NCBI GenBank assembly: GCA_014621425.1
Contig: JAANBB010000279.1
Location: 1 to 54,114, forward strand
Source: Cylindrodendrum hubeiense
Lineage: Eukaryota > Ascomycota > Sordariomycetes > Hypocreales > Nectriaceae
Direction: 5' to 3'
Length of the DNA stretch: 54,114 bases
Part shown: piece after piece, positions 1 to 10,519 of the stretch
How positions within the stretch are numbered: position 1 is the stretch's first letter
Layout of the letters: every line of letters begins with the position of its first letter
Translations under genes and position numbers: made by a program
Notes under the pieces: model-generated
What the model was told of the DNA's origin: nothing
What the model saw: only the letters and a program-made list of their open reading frames with translations
The model's database searches: none

Positions 1-762
1 GGCGCCCGGTCCGGTCGCTCCCTCTCCTTGCCACTCAACATGTCTTGATGCTCGCGGTGTTTTAATGCTATGTCAAAAGAGGATTCTGGATGGGTCAGAA
101 ACTGCACGCACGCCTGTTGGCCCTACGCAGGTCGCCCGCTCACACGCCCCTCCTCTCGGGGCCATTGGCCATTGGCCACTGGCAGCTCAAAGGTACAGAC
201 AAGACAAGGAAAGACAAGCCGCGAGTACGGGTACACTCCAGACACAGCAGGCAAACGGACCCCCGCCCCCGTTCGGGCGGACCAGTGTTTCCCAAGGGCG
301 GCGCCACCAAGTTGTCTAGTAACTAATGACAAGCTGGAGTCCACAGCAGTCGATATGACAGGTCTGTTGCTGCCGCCGCCGCCGCCGGCACCCAGCATGC
401 CTACCCAGACCCTCGGCCGGCCACCTAGCGATCATCAGATGGCAGACGAGCCCACATTAGCCTTGTGCAGGGTACGTATTGAAGCTTTCATCGTGCCCGT
501 ACTCTCCCCTTGACCTTTCCCTTCCCGGCCTTGCGAAGCATCGCCGGACGGCATTGCCATACTCTGATCGGCTCCTAGTCTCTGGCCGTCCCAAAACCAT
601 AAATCCCATCTTGCCCCCACACCTTGCACCAGTCCAGACCATCGCAAGCCTGCTGATACATTGTCTCTTGACTTCTCTTACAACCTCATCGTCCGGGTCC
701 ACCCTATCCACTCCCCCACGTTTACCATACCAGCCTGCCATCGCCAACACAAGCCTTCCACC
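1..762. other. Left-edge intergenic region
   Basis: I see no convincing gene here. The open frames are short, overlap each other on both strands and have no recognisable motif. The last 100 nt before the start codon at 763 are C- and CT-rich, as is usual for a filamentous-fungal 5' UTR, so this stretch probably holds the promoter of the small gene at 763. Confidence 0.5.
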
Positions 763-1050
763 ATGTCCCTATCTCAATATCACCTGCTGGCGCCCTCACC
801 CCAGATACTTGCCTGGGACGGCCCAGCCGAGGAAGCGTCCCCTGCAACAACCGCTCCCGAGGAGCGCAATGGCGTCCCCTGCCGCTGGGACGCAGCCGGC
901 AGCCTCTTGGATGCACCATACGCCATGGACCGTGCTGTGATAACCCACAAAGTCCCAGGCACTCGGTGTCCAACATGCGCCCTCGCCGGCAAAGAGGTCT
1001 GGGTGATCCCAGGCCGTTGTTGCGGATATTGCGGAACTCCCTGCGACTAA
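763..1050 (+). CDS. Small Cys-rich hypothetical protein (95 aa)
   Basis: Single-exon frame of 95 residues. The ATG at 763 was chosen because it sits in a strong fungal context (CCACC before ATG); an earlier in-frame ATG at 661 would only add a low-complexity segment. The first half is Pro/Ala-rich. The C-terminal 30 residues carry a CPTC pair, an aromatic/basic stretch and then CCGYCGTPCD, a pattern that could bind one zinc ion. No signal peptide is apparent. I do not recognise a family. The support is the start context and the ordered Cys pattern, which random frames in this region lack. It could still be non-coding. It is separated by 1.8 kb from the next gene on the same strand. Confidence 0.5.
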   Translation: MSLSQYHLLAPSPQILAWDGPAEEASPATTAPEERNGVPCRWDAAGSLLDAPYAMDRAVITHKVPGTRCPTCALAGKEVWVIPGRCCGYCGTPCD

Positions 1051-2821
1051 ACTTGAAAGATGTGGCTACTCTACGCAACGCCGAGGAGGACACCAGTGAC
1101 CGACTCTGTCGGTAACAGCCTCGTTCGGGAACTTGACGAGCAGTTCATGAACATTTCGAGGCCAAACCGCGTCTGGGACGCGTTGGCGTCTTCTGCAGAA
1201 GAGATGACGGACACTTGATCAATCTAGATCAGACCAACTCAGGGCAACGGCGGAAAACAAAAGGGATTGGGCGTTGCAAAATCTGCGTGGGATTGTTTCG
1301 ACTCATTGCGGGAAAAACGACCATCATTTTTTTTACGACTTACGAGGCTCTGAAAAACATCGAGCTTCGGGTCCTGCTGTGACGAGCGGCCGGCACTGTG
1401 TGCTAAAACCGGAAGGATGCCTTCTCTTGGACCGCCACCGTCCTGAAGGATGTCTCAAGTCGTCACATACGAACAAGGGCGCGTTTGCCCTGGTTTCTTT
1501 CCCAGGGGGATATAATTGCGAATGGGAAATATCACTACACGATTGTGAAGGCAGGGCAGGTTGAGAGGGAAACACAAAGGGCACGTTGCTATTCTGGGCA
1601 TTTACCTCCGATGGGAAGGGATTTCATCACTGTGGTCTGGGACGGAGCGTTGGGCCATTCTGGGGCTTACAGCATCGTCGGACGGACTTTTTTTTGGTCG
1701 TACCGGGAGCATGGGATGCGTCGACGATCTGGGCATCTGGGCTTGCATGAGCCACCCCTGTTGCAGTGTCGCAGAGCGACTTGCTCCCGATAGCCTGGAT
1801 GAGGCCGACACCTGGCCACGGCGGCGATGAAATTGAACAGATACATCATTATGTGGGAGGCGATAATTGTATTTCGGCTAATTAAATATGATATGCAATG
1901 AACACTCTCTCAAGGAGCACACAATTGAAGCAATTTCATTGTAACGTATGGCATCACCGTTGCTTTGACTTGGAGAGGCGACCTGAGACATGTCGGCGGA
2001 GGGGGTACGGTCCAGACCCCTCGGCAGTGTTTTCAAAAGGAAGAAATCTTCGCCCACTCGTCTCATCCCACCGTGCTGGACAATGGTGGCTGGCCGCTGG
2101 TCTGAATGCAGTAGGGTCCTTGAAGTTGTAACTGCGCCACGTAATCCCAGGGCAGAGGTATCAAGTGTCATATATCAACTCTCAGATTGACAAGCCAGGC
2201 TGAGCCTCATCCTCAGCTTCGAGATTTCGCGAAGTTCCATGCACAACACTCGATGCTTACGTCGAGATGACGCAATGGCTACGCTCTTTGGGGGCTGATT
2301 CCTCAAACTGTCATTGCCAATCCATGTCTCACAGCGCTGGCGGCGTCCTCCGTTGCGCCGCCATGCGATAAGGCCGGAGCAGGCTCCGGTGACGGGGATT
2401 GGCCCACGCTCACCGGGCTGGGGACTCGGCTCCGGTCGCCGGAATTGTTCTCGCTGCGGCATGGGTGTAACGGCCGAGGGTCGGCAGCTCGGCCCTGGGC
2501 CGCTAGAGCCCAGAGGGGATTGGCGGGCAATCAAATTGCAGCGCGGGCATTGGGTGCGCACACGCCTCCGCCCGAAACCCCAGAATCCGCACTTGCCGTC
2601 GGTGCCCTCCACGTTTCCCCCTTCACCCCGCCCCCATTTTCCGAGGTTGCGCCAGCATGTCTCGTCTTGCTCCTCACCCCAACTTCCCGCGCCCGCGCCG
2701 TTGACATTTGCCCTCCGCGACCCCCGTGTGCCTGCCCATCGCGCCCGGCGTCTGGCTCGCCCTGCTATCAAATCCATATCGGCCCGGTCCGGCTCCGTTG
2801 TCGTTCTGCTGGAAGCTCACA
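1051..2821. other. Intergenic region upstream of the transcription factor
   Basis: About 1.8 kb with no gene I can support. The first part (1250-2200) has average composition and only short overlapping frames. The last 500 nt are GC-rich and contain dense CGG/CCG triplets, then a C-rich stretch before the start codon at 2822. This is probably the promoter and 5' UTR of the downstream regulator. Frames of 182-238 codons across 2175-3161 have no motifs and are in the wrong frames relative to the zinc fingers. Confidence 0.5.
2374..2389. promoter_or_regulatory. CCG-N10-CGG dyad (CCGGAGC-AG-GCTCCGG)
   Basis: A perfect 7-bp inverted repeat separated by 2 bp, about 430 bp upstream of the regulator's ATG. 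It places CGG triplets in inverted (CGG-N8-CCG) and everted (CCG-N10-CGG) arrangement. Zn2Cys6 proteins are known to bind paired CGG triplets, so this could be a binding site, possibly for the downstream protein itself. That role is inference: the region is GC-rich and such dyads can arise by chance. Confidence 0.3.
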
Positions 2822-5800
2822 ATGGCAGGAGCGGAGCAGAACGGCATCGACATCCTGTGTGACGCGGCTGGTTCCGACATGCTCCTGTCCTCTCTCTTCT
2901 CCCTCGCATCCCCCGCCCAGGACCCGAGCCAGAGAGGCCGTCAGTTGCAGCAATCGCAACAACAGCATTCGAACCAGCAGCAGGGCCAACAGCAGCAGCC
3001 TCCCCCACCGTCCGTCCCCCAGGAGAGCACGCCCCAGAGCGGGCACTCGTCGCTGCCGGCCAAGCGCAAGCTCTCGGATGCGTCACTTTCATCTCCATCA
3101 CACGTCTGCCACATCTGTCGGCGCGTCTACGAGCGAGCCGATCACCTCACCCGGCATCTGAGATCTCACGAGAATGCCCGCCCGTACCAATGTTCCCGCT
3201 GCCCCAAGCGGTTCAACCGAGCCGACCTCCTCACCAGGCACGAGACCACCCACGATCGAGATGGCGTCGCCAAGGACCGGCCCTTCATACGGCGGAGCGA
3301 CAGAGCCGCCGAGGCCTGTTTGAACTGCGCTGCTTCCAAGGCCAAATGCGAAGATCAGAAGCCGTGTAGCCGCTGCCGAAGCAAGAGTCTTCCTTGCCAG
3401 ATGCCGTCCCGGCGTGGGAACCAGTACCGCACAGACTCGCAGGCCGGCATGTCACCCTCGGAGGCTTCGACCATGGCTTCGGTCATGGGCATGGACAACC
3501 AGGGATTCGCATCAGGCGACTCCGGCTACATGACCAAGCCCCCGACCATTACTCAAGCTCCGTTAAACGATGGCCATGGAGATTACGAGGGTTCGGCTTT
3601 CCTCGGCACGTCCAGCATGGATGGTCTCACGGACGATCTCATGTATTTCAACCCAGTCCACAATCTCTTTCAAGACATGGACTTTTCATGGGACCTGGAT
3701 TTCGACGGTTTTACAATCCCAAGACTGGATGTCAATGGCCCAAGTCCCCAATCCACAAGCACCGTCAACTCCAAGCGATCTTCCCGCCATACGGGCCGTG
3801 ATGCGTCTCGGGGACACGCGGCGTTCAAGCGTTCACCGTGGATATTTGAACCGGATATGAAAGACTATGTCCATCGCGAGACCGAAGCCCTGACCCTCGA
3901 TGACGAGGCACTTCCGGTATCCTCGGCGTTGGAGAAATTCGTCACTGGCTCAAAGACTCGGCTGCAAATGCCGTCTCACATGCGTGATCGTCTGTTTGCA
4001 ATGGTCCTGGCCCATAATCCGAACCCACAACGAGTTCCGTCTTTTCCGTCTCTGGAACTTCTGAACTACCTCGTCCAGGCCCATTTTGCCCAAGAAGAGC
4101 GGAAGTGCGATGCATTGATCCACAAAGCCTCCTTCGACCCGGCGACAACGATTCCGGAACTCCTGTCTACCATCATTTCGAGCGGTGCCACGTATATTTC
4201 GGTCCCCGCTATCTGGCAGTTCGGCCTTGCTCTCGATGAAGTTGCACGATTGGCTATTGCTGGCCGGGTGAGTTCCTAGTCCCATAATCCCCCCGACTCG
4301 CTGAGACAACTCGTCTTCACCCCTGGCGCATGACACAGTGCTTACCACACCGACGATGAGTCGTTTCAACGTTTTTAGATACGGGCTGACCAATTATCTG
4401 CAGTTTGAGGGCTCAAATTCCACAACTCGAGATCTGATGACGCATCAGGCAATGATGCTCCATCTGGATGTCGGGCAATGGAGTGGGTTCAACCGTAAAA
4501 TGGAAATCGCCGAAAGTTTTGTTCAGCCCCTGTTAACTGTGAGTCTGTCTCGCCACCTAATTTGGGCTTGATTACTGATATCATGGAGATGCTTCGACGG
4601 TCTGGAAGAACCTCCTTTTCCTCGGATTCTGTCTCACAAATGCCATCGATATCTGACTCCCCTGAAGTCCTGGATTCAAAATGGCGACAGTTCATCGTAT
4701 TGGAGTCTTACAAGCGGTATGTTACTCGTCAATTCTGACAGACGCGTCTGCTGACCACCATACAGACTTGTCATTCACATGTTCTTTCACGATATCCAAT
4801 CATCCATTGCACTCTGTAAAAATCCGCTCATGTCATACAATGAGCTCTGTTTCACCCTGCCGGCCTCGCGTGACCTTTGGAGAGCACGGACTGCAGAGGA
4901 GTGGCGGGATGTCTCTCTAACAAAAAAGCCAATGCCTAATGGCGGAATCCCGCGAGTGGCCGAGGTGACGCAGTGCATGACGATTCTGGATGACCTTGAA
5001 GACCGCATTGACATCGAACTCTCGTGTACTGCCCTTCTTCACGGATTCTGGGGCCAGATTTGGTCGTACCGAGATGCTGTCAAGTTTCATAGCTCGGGAG
5101 GCCCAAATAGGCGTGGCGGGTCGTCACCGCCATTGTGGCTCAAGACCCAACATCAAGAGCTCTACCGAGACATCGCCGAGTTTTCGAATCAGATCCAACA
5201 CTTGCGAAAACCAAAGCCGCAACTAGTTCTCCTTGCAGAGCTGTTCATGATGATCCTTCATGTATCGCCGGATGATCTGCAGCAATTCGCGGGTAAGAAC
5301 GGAGAGGAAGAGGCTCGGAGGGCCGCCCACACTTTGGAAGAGAACTGGTTCTCGGGGTCTGAATCGCGGTATGCCGCTTGGCACGCCGGTCAAGTTTTCC
5401 ACTGGGCCCGAAAGCTGGCACCGACTTCCTTGCGGGGATTCAATGCCATTGCCGTCTACTTTGCCAGCCTTACGCTGTGGGCCTATGGCCTGGCCACCTG
5501 CGCTCACTCGACGAATGGCCAGAAAGACGGCAAAGATCGCCGTGGTTCGACTATCGAATATGTGCTGATCGATGGAGAGGAGACGAGGGAGTCGCGGGCT
5601 TTCCTGCAACTTGACCGAGGCCTGCCGGGACTCACAATCAACGGAGATCCGAGCTCAAGTGCCGAGTCATTGTCCAACACTGGAATGGTCTTGACAATTG
5701 CTCGTAACGTCCTTCGAGACAACTTTCCAGTGCGCAAAGAGCCGCTGCCGCCTCTTGTCGAGAGCCTGGGCCAACTCCTCCGCGACTTGGGATCTGGCCT

Positions 5801-5864
5801 CGCGGGTCGAGCATCACGGGCGATGAGTGAAAACCCGCCTCCCGTTGGCGGGCGGTCTCCTTAG
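2822..5864 (+). CDS. Transcription factor with two C2H2 fingers, Zn2Cys6 cluster and fungal regulatory domain
   Basis: Predicted nuclear DNA-binding regulator of about 935 aa. Exons: 2822-4267, 4404-4538, 4589-4716, 4766-5864. The start is the ATG in context CACAATGGC; longer frames upstream lack support. A Gln/Pro-rich stretch spans about residues 41-63. Two C2H2 fingers follow at about 94-145 (CHICRRVYERADHLTRH and CSRCPKRFNRADLLTRH), then a canonical Zn2Cys6 cluster at 166-192 with spacing C-x2-C-x6-C-x5-C-x2-C-x6-C. From exon 1's end onward the protein matches the fungal-specific regulatory domain (PF04082 type), for example WSGFNRKMEIAES and a following LRRSGR. The double C2H2 plus Zn2Cys6 layout is that of CMR1-type melanin regulators, but many paralogues share it, so the target is unknown. 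Intron 1 (136 nt) was placed to end at 4403 because earlier acceptors leave the wrong frame. Confidence 0.9.
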
Positions 5865-6425
5865 TGCTTGTTGAACTGATAATTAATGTTTTTCTTTTCC
5901 TGTATGATAAGACGAAGTGGGAGTTTCTGGAAGGAAAAGCGGTGCCAAGGGAATTGGCTTCTTGTAATGAATCATCGTGTCTATGGAGGAAAGAAGGCGA
6001 ATGGACGCCTGCGAAGGTTGCGCTGTTGTGGCGCTTAGGCTCTTGTTTGGCTATCGTATCTAGGTACAAACCACTCACGCTCCTTTATTTGGCTGTTGAC
6101 AAACAGGTCAAAGCTCTGTGCGAATTTGCTTGGCTGTGACTTGTTTGGGCGGGAAGCGTATGTGCAGGAAAGGCGCATCAGCAACTCGTTTGCTATTGCC
6201 ACAGTTGTTCACAGCTGGCAAACACTCTGGCGCAACCGAGTTCCTATTGTCAACATCCATCCTTCATGTTTTGATCTCTGCTTCTTTGGTGAGATAAAAA
6301 CATCCTTTGGATAACACATCCTTCTCTTTTAATCCTCGTCTCAACTTCCGAGCACTTGTTAACGACCACGACCTGAACCACATCAAGACCCTAGCATCGG
6401 CCCACTGTGGGCGACCATTTCATCG
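5865..6425. other. Intergenic region between the transcription factor and LYC1
   Basis: About 560 nt holding the 3' UTR of the regulator and the promoter of the acetyltransferase gene. The stretch just after 5864 is AT-rich. The last 100 nt are pyrimidine-rich. No further gene seen. Confidence 0.5.
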
Positions 6426-7511
6426 ATGGCTCGTGTGATTACGGAGATGCTCGTCTTTGAGCGTGCTCACGACGGACAGATAACCAAGCACTTCGAAAAC
6501 ATCTGCCAAGCTTGGGGCGGGCCTCTGTCCCAGGCCGCCTTCCTTGACATCCAAGAGAAGCTCGCCGATGCCGAGGCCTCCGTTGGTCACATGTCACACT
6601 GGATCCTTCGCATGCCCGAAGAGCCGCTGGCGCTTATTGCAAGCTGCACGACCTATACGCGGGATGCTATTGCTACGACCGGCAAGGGCACGCGCAACAG
6701 CAAGGCCGTCATCGTTTCGAACGTCTTCACACTCCCCGAGCACCGGATGCGCGGCATGGCGAAGCTGCTGCTCACGAAGCTGCTGGATCACATGGATCAG
6801 GGCAAGTTGGGGGACGCAGAGTTCAGCGTGGTTTACGGGGATGTCTACACGGACTTGTTCGAGGGACTAGGGTGGAAGCCACTTCCGGCAACGCAGCTGC
6901 GCATCACGCTTGGTCAGATGAAGAAGCTGCAGGAACGCAAGGGTGTCACGGGAGCCAAGTTCCTGGGGTATAAGGACGTTTGCGAGCTCTCTGATGCGGA
7001 CATCAACAGCAGCAAGCTCCGCCTCTCGGGGCACCGGGACCGCAAAGCCCACGTCCAGATTCTCCCCACTAAGCCCTTGAAGTGCTGGCACCTGATGCGC
7101 TCGAAGCTCTTCGGCCAACACCTCAGCCGGGACAAGTTGTCCAACCAGCGCCACGGGGCGAGCTCGCACGTTGGGCAACCAGCTTGGACGTGGTGGGTGC
7201 ACGACTACGGCGCGCGGCGACTCTGCATCGCGCGAATGTTCGTGGCGCGTCGCAAGGGGATGGAGGATGTCGTGCGGCCGCTTCTGGAGGCGGCGGTGGT
7301 CGAGGCGTCGTTGAGTGGGTTGCGCGAGGTGGTTATCTGGGAACCAGGCGAGCAGATCGTGCAGGCGGCGGCGATGCTTCCGAAGGTTTACGGCCAAGGA
7401 GTGAGCGTCTCGCAGGGGGAGAGGTCGGAGATGGTGCCATGCATGCGATGGAAGGGCGGTGAGGACCGGGATGTTGTGTTGGAGGAGAGGGAGTTGTACG
7501 GGTGGTCCTAG
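6426..7511 (+). CDS. LYC1: LYC1-like GNAT lysine N-acetyltransferase (361 aa)
   Basis: Uninterrupted frame of 361 aa with a GNAT fold in the N-terminal half. Around residues 96-150 the sequence VSNVFTLPEHRMRGMAK gives the beta4 strand and the R-x-x-G-M/x-A pyrophosphate-binding loop for acetyl-CoA, followed by the helix LLLTKLLDHM and the strand FSVVYGD. The C-terminal half matches the extra domain of Yarrowia-type LYC1, which acetylates free lysine in yeast lysine catabolism; the family assignment rests on the whole-protein pattern (MSHWIL, then LYSDVG-like VVYGDVY, then FEGLGW). The substrate in this organism is inferred. The ATG at 6426 is the first in frame; Met8 is an alternative. Codon bias is strongly GC-ending, like its neighbours. 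Probably cytosolic: I see no signal or targeting peptide. Confidence 0.82.
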   Translation: MARVITEMLVFERAHDGQITKHFENICQAWGGPLSQAAFLDIQEKLADAEASVGHMSHWILRMPEEPLALIASCTTYTRDAIATTGKGTRNSKAVIVSNVFTLPEHRMRGMAKLLLTKLLDHMDQGKLGDAEFSVVYGDVYTDLFEGLGWKPLPATQLRITLGQMKKLQERKGVTGAKFLGYKDVCELSDADINSSKLRLSGHRDRKAHVQILPTKPLKCWHLMRSKLFGQHLSRDKLSNQRHGASSHVGQPAWTWWVHDYGARRLCIARMFVARRKGMEDVVRPLLEAAVVEASLSGLREVVIWEPGEQIVQAAAMLPKVYGQGVSVSQGERSEMVPCMRWKGGEDRDVVLEERELYGWS

Positions 7512-8072
7512 ATGGCAGTGAATTTAGGCTGCAGGAGGGAAGAGGACGAGTTGAACAGAGCTTGGGGCTTACATGGTGCATGTTTCGTGTAGGAGCGTGA
7601 CGCAGGGCAGGGTTGAGGTCGACGGAGGATTGTGGACTTCTCTCCGTGGCGAGATAGCGTACATCCAGGGCGCCATAAATGCCAATTCAGGGCCGGAAAG
7701 CTCTCGTTCGGTTAATCGAGGCCCAGCGCAATTTTTCCGTTTATCGTCTTGTCCTCTTCTCTCCCCCGACGGGCTTTGTGAAGCTGTTGATTATTCTCCC
7801 GGCTTAAACCGCCGGGATCTGCAAAGCTCCTGTGGGGCCGACCATCGGAGGATGCAAGCCCGAGGAAGTGGGGGCGGGGTTAGCCTCTCCTCCTCTCCAC
7901 GATTCGGATTACAAAGAGGGACCGCGGAATTGAAGTAGCTAAGAAGACGGCGCGCGATCTCTCCTTTCCTTTTCCCTTCTTGAACCGTCTACAACCGCAG
8001 CTTTGAAAACCCTCACCCGTCCCCCGCATTTACGCGTGCTGCTTATTTATAGCCCTGTCCCGCGCGGCTTTT
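7512..8072. other. Intergenic region upstream of the Dabb gene
   Basis: About 560 nt without a supported gene. It has a pyrimidine-rich stretch near 7960-7985 and a TATA-like TATTTATAG near 8044-8052, only about 20-30 nt before the first ATG of the next gene. If that element is a real TATA box, many transcripts would begin at or after that first ATG, which bears on which start codon is used. Confidence 0.45.
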
Positions 8073-8608
8073 ATGAACCCTCGGCTGTTTCCGAGAGCCT
8101 CGACGTTGCTTCGACCTTCAATTGCGAGCGCCGGCCGACTTTACACCCCACGAATTGGACTGTCTGCGAGATCGATTGCCCAGGGCTTAACCACTGTCAA
8201 GATGGCGGACCGCGTGCACCGAGTTACCATGTTCAAGATGCCTAGCAAGGACGACCAGGCCAAGCTGTTCAAGCAGTACGAGACGCTGGGTGCCGAGCAG
8301 CAGAGGGTGAGTGATGCATTCCTGGTTCTGTGCTTCCATTGTGCTTCCAATTCGCTAACTTGTGATTGAACCAGAACGGCAAGCCCTACATCCTGTCCAT
8401 GGTCGTCGGCCCTGCCGATGAGGACGCCCGCTCCCAGGGCTACACGCTCGTGTCCAAGACGGAGTTTGCCAACATGGACGACATGAAGTACTACGATGTC
8501 GATTGCAAGGCCCACGACGACCTCAAGGTCTTTGTTAAGACGCTGGACGTAGAGGGTGTCTTGACCGTCTACTTCAAGCCCACCGTCATTGGTGGCACCG
8601 ATAACTAA
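8073..8608 (+). CDS. Dabb (stress-responsive A/B barrel) protein with mitochondrial-type leader
   Basis: Two exons, 8073-8306 and 8375-8608, with a 68-nt intron (GTGAGT..CAG). From the first ATG the product is 155 aa; from the ATG at 8202 it is 112 aa. The 112-aa part is a dimeric alpha/beta-barrel (Dabb, PF07876 type): HRVTMFKMPSKDDQ, then YILSMVVG, then a tail with VLTVYFKP. Such proteins form small dimeric barrels, often of unknown chemistry. The 43 residues before the second Met carry six Arg and one Lys and no acidic residue, with spaced hydrophobics, as in a mitochondrial presequence. The first ATG has a weak context (TTTT before ATG), the second a strong one (AAG before ATGG). Two isoforms, mitochondrial and cytosolic, are therefore plausible; that is inference. 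Confidence 0.82.
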
Positions 8609-9939
8609 GACAGTAGATGAACCTATGTCATTTTCCATAAGGATCAGAGTTGCAATACAAAGGAAATAGACTATCATTTGGACCAGTCTATTCATGACCA
8701 TGGGCGGTCGTTGCACTTTTGCGTATTGGCCTGTGACAACCCGTGACAGCATCCCCGCGTATTACTCGAGTCCGTCCGAGAAGCTATCCGGAGATGCCGT
8801 TAGGGCATGTAAGCTTACGTGACTGTAGTATACTAGCTCTGTTTGTTAAACTACCGCAGTTACCGAGCTCCAAATACGGTTTGGGACGTTGCAGCTCCAA
8901 GCCAGAAGCGTCGTTGGTATTTACTCCGTACGGCTGATAGAGTTGTCGTGAGCCGCCCTTGGACTGTGATATAAGCCGGCAGACTATAAACTAGCAATGG
9001 TCGATTGGCCCTTACTGCATTATTAAGAGTAACTGGTTCATGTTGAGCGCGACTCTTATTGTGCTGTAAAAATTTCATACCATTTAATTTATTGCCGTTG
9101 GTTTTCTGCTCAACAACTTCTCCTCGGGCAAAGAGGCTGCCTGGAGCACGCAGCGACGTAGTTGGGGATATTATTGAAGAACCCATTTAACTTCTTTTAC
9201 CCAATGAGGTCGCGTTTCAAAAACAAATGATGAAAAAGGAATCCTAGGTGGTTGAGGAGTTGGGTTTTAAAAGAAGCTTGCCTTTGATCAGATATCTACT
9301 GCTTACCAGGCTTCCACCAACAGCCAACCACCAAGCTTTGCAGAACTATCGGCAAGTATGGAAGTTCTGGGAGCGAGCTGTTGTCCTGGAGGAAACTGGA
9401 GGAAACAAAACCATCAAATGGCTATTTGACACCTACAGCATCGTTATGCGCAAATGATGGTTGGGTTGCGCTTTTGCGTGCGGTATCAGACAGCGATCAA
9501 AGTGTTATTGATGGTGTTTAATGGCGGAAATGACTTTTCATGAGAAGATGGCTAGCTTATAGTCACCTCGAAGGTCACGTGTAGGCTTTAGCCAAGTCGA
9601 GCATTTATGCTATTGTGTTGCGTGAGGAGGAATGCGATCCGGGGAATAACATGCCTGCTAACCCACGTCGATCCTGCATGGCTATTTCTGCTGGATCTGT
9701 TGAGATGGTGACGGTGATGGTTGGCGCTGCGGGTTCGCACCAGTTGAAACTGGAAGAGCTGATTGACGGCGCGGAGTGCAGTCGCCGTAACAACTCGCTG
9801 GGATACGTTTTGATCATTGCTGACCAAGTCTCCTCGTAACCAAGCATTTGGCCGTCTTCACTCTCGGAGGCGCAGCAGCGTAGCAGCGCACAATCATGGG
9901 ATGGCCTCTGCATCAAAGACGGCCGGCCGCGACGCATCG

Positions 9940-10161
9940 ATTGGCCACGGCGCGCCCGTTTACTACCCTGCCCGCCACGGCCCCACCTCCGGCTCAACCT
10001 GGGTTTCCTTTGCCGCCGTCCATTCGCAGAACCGGTTTTTCGGCGGCCTCAGACAAGGCCCCGGACCATGACGCAACCGCCCGTTTGTTCCCTGACCCGT
10101 CCGGGGATGATTGGCGACAACGCCGCCGGCTTGCGAGTCTTTGTTTCGGGCCATGATTGGC
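9940..10161. promoter_or_regulatory. Three inverted CCAAT boxes (ATTGG) upstream of the SUR7-family gene
   Basis: ATTGG occurs at 9940-9944, 10110-10114 and 10157-10161, all in the same orientation within 220 bp and 360-580 bp upstream of the ATG at 10520. CCAAT boxes are bound by the HAP/CBC complex in fungi. Function here is inferred from position and clustering only. Confidence 0.35.
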
Positions 10162-10202
10162 GGGCCCGCACCCGCGGCTGTCATGCTGCCTCGGTCTTGG
10201 CG

Positions 10203-10241
10203 ATGCGCTCATGCGCTCATGCGCTCATGCGCTCATGCGCT
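10203..10241. repeat. 8-nt tandem repeat (ATGCGCTC), almost five copies
   Basis: Four perfect ATGCGCTC units are followed by a fifth that matches in seven positions. The unit contains the GCGC dyad. It lies between the inverted CCAAT boxes and the SUR7-family start codon, so it may affect promoter spacing or simply be a microsatellite. Confidence 0.9.
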
Positions 10242-10519
10242 GGCAAGCCGGTTCACTGCTGCTCAGTGCTCACCCCGGTCGGCTTTGGTCCTGTTTGTCG
10301 GCCCAAGTTGGCGCGCGCATCGCATCACTGCATTCCATGCTAAGAGTGTCTTGCATCATCATACATGGTGGGAGGGAGCTTATTTAGGCCTTCCCGCCCC
10401 CCAGGAGGCACCATCTTTAGCGTGAGCTTAGAGTCTGCTCATTCAATATTCATTTTATTTACTTAGCAAAAGACACACACCAACTTGATCGAACATCAAC
10501 ACCGCTCCACACCGCAGCC

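Larger units (their letters stand above)
8609..10519. other. Intergenic region between the Dabb and SUR7-family genes
   Basis: About 1.9 kb with no gene I can support. The first half (8640-9600) is relatively AT-rich and contains only short unrelated frames. The second half (9850-10350) is GC-rich and looks like a promoter: it has several ATTGG pentamers (inverted CCAAT boxes) and an 8-nt tandem repeat. A TTATTTAGG element near 10380 is a TATA-like candidate for the gene starting at 10520. Confidence 0.5.

Noticed and set aside
2175..2777. Minus-strand frame of 200 codons
   Set aside because: Arg/Gly-rich translation of a GC-rich promoter with no motif, antisense to the leader of the transcription factor gene.
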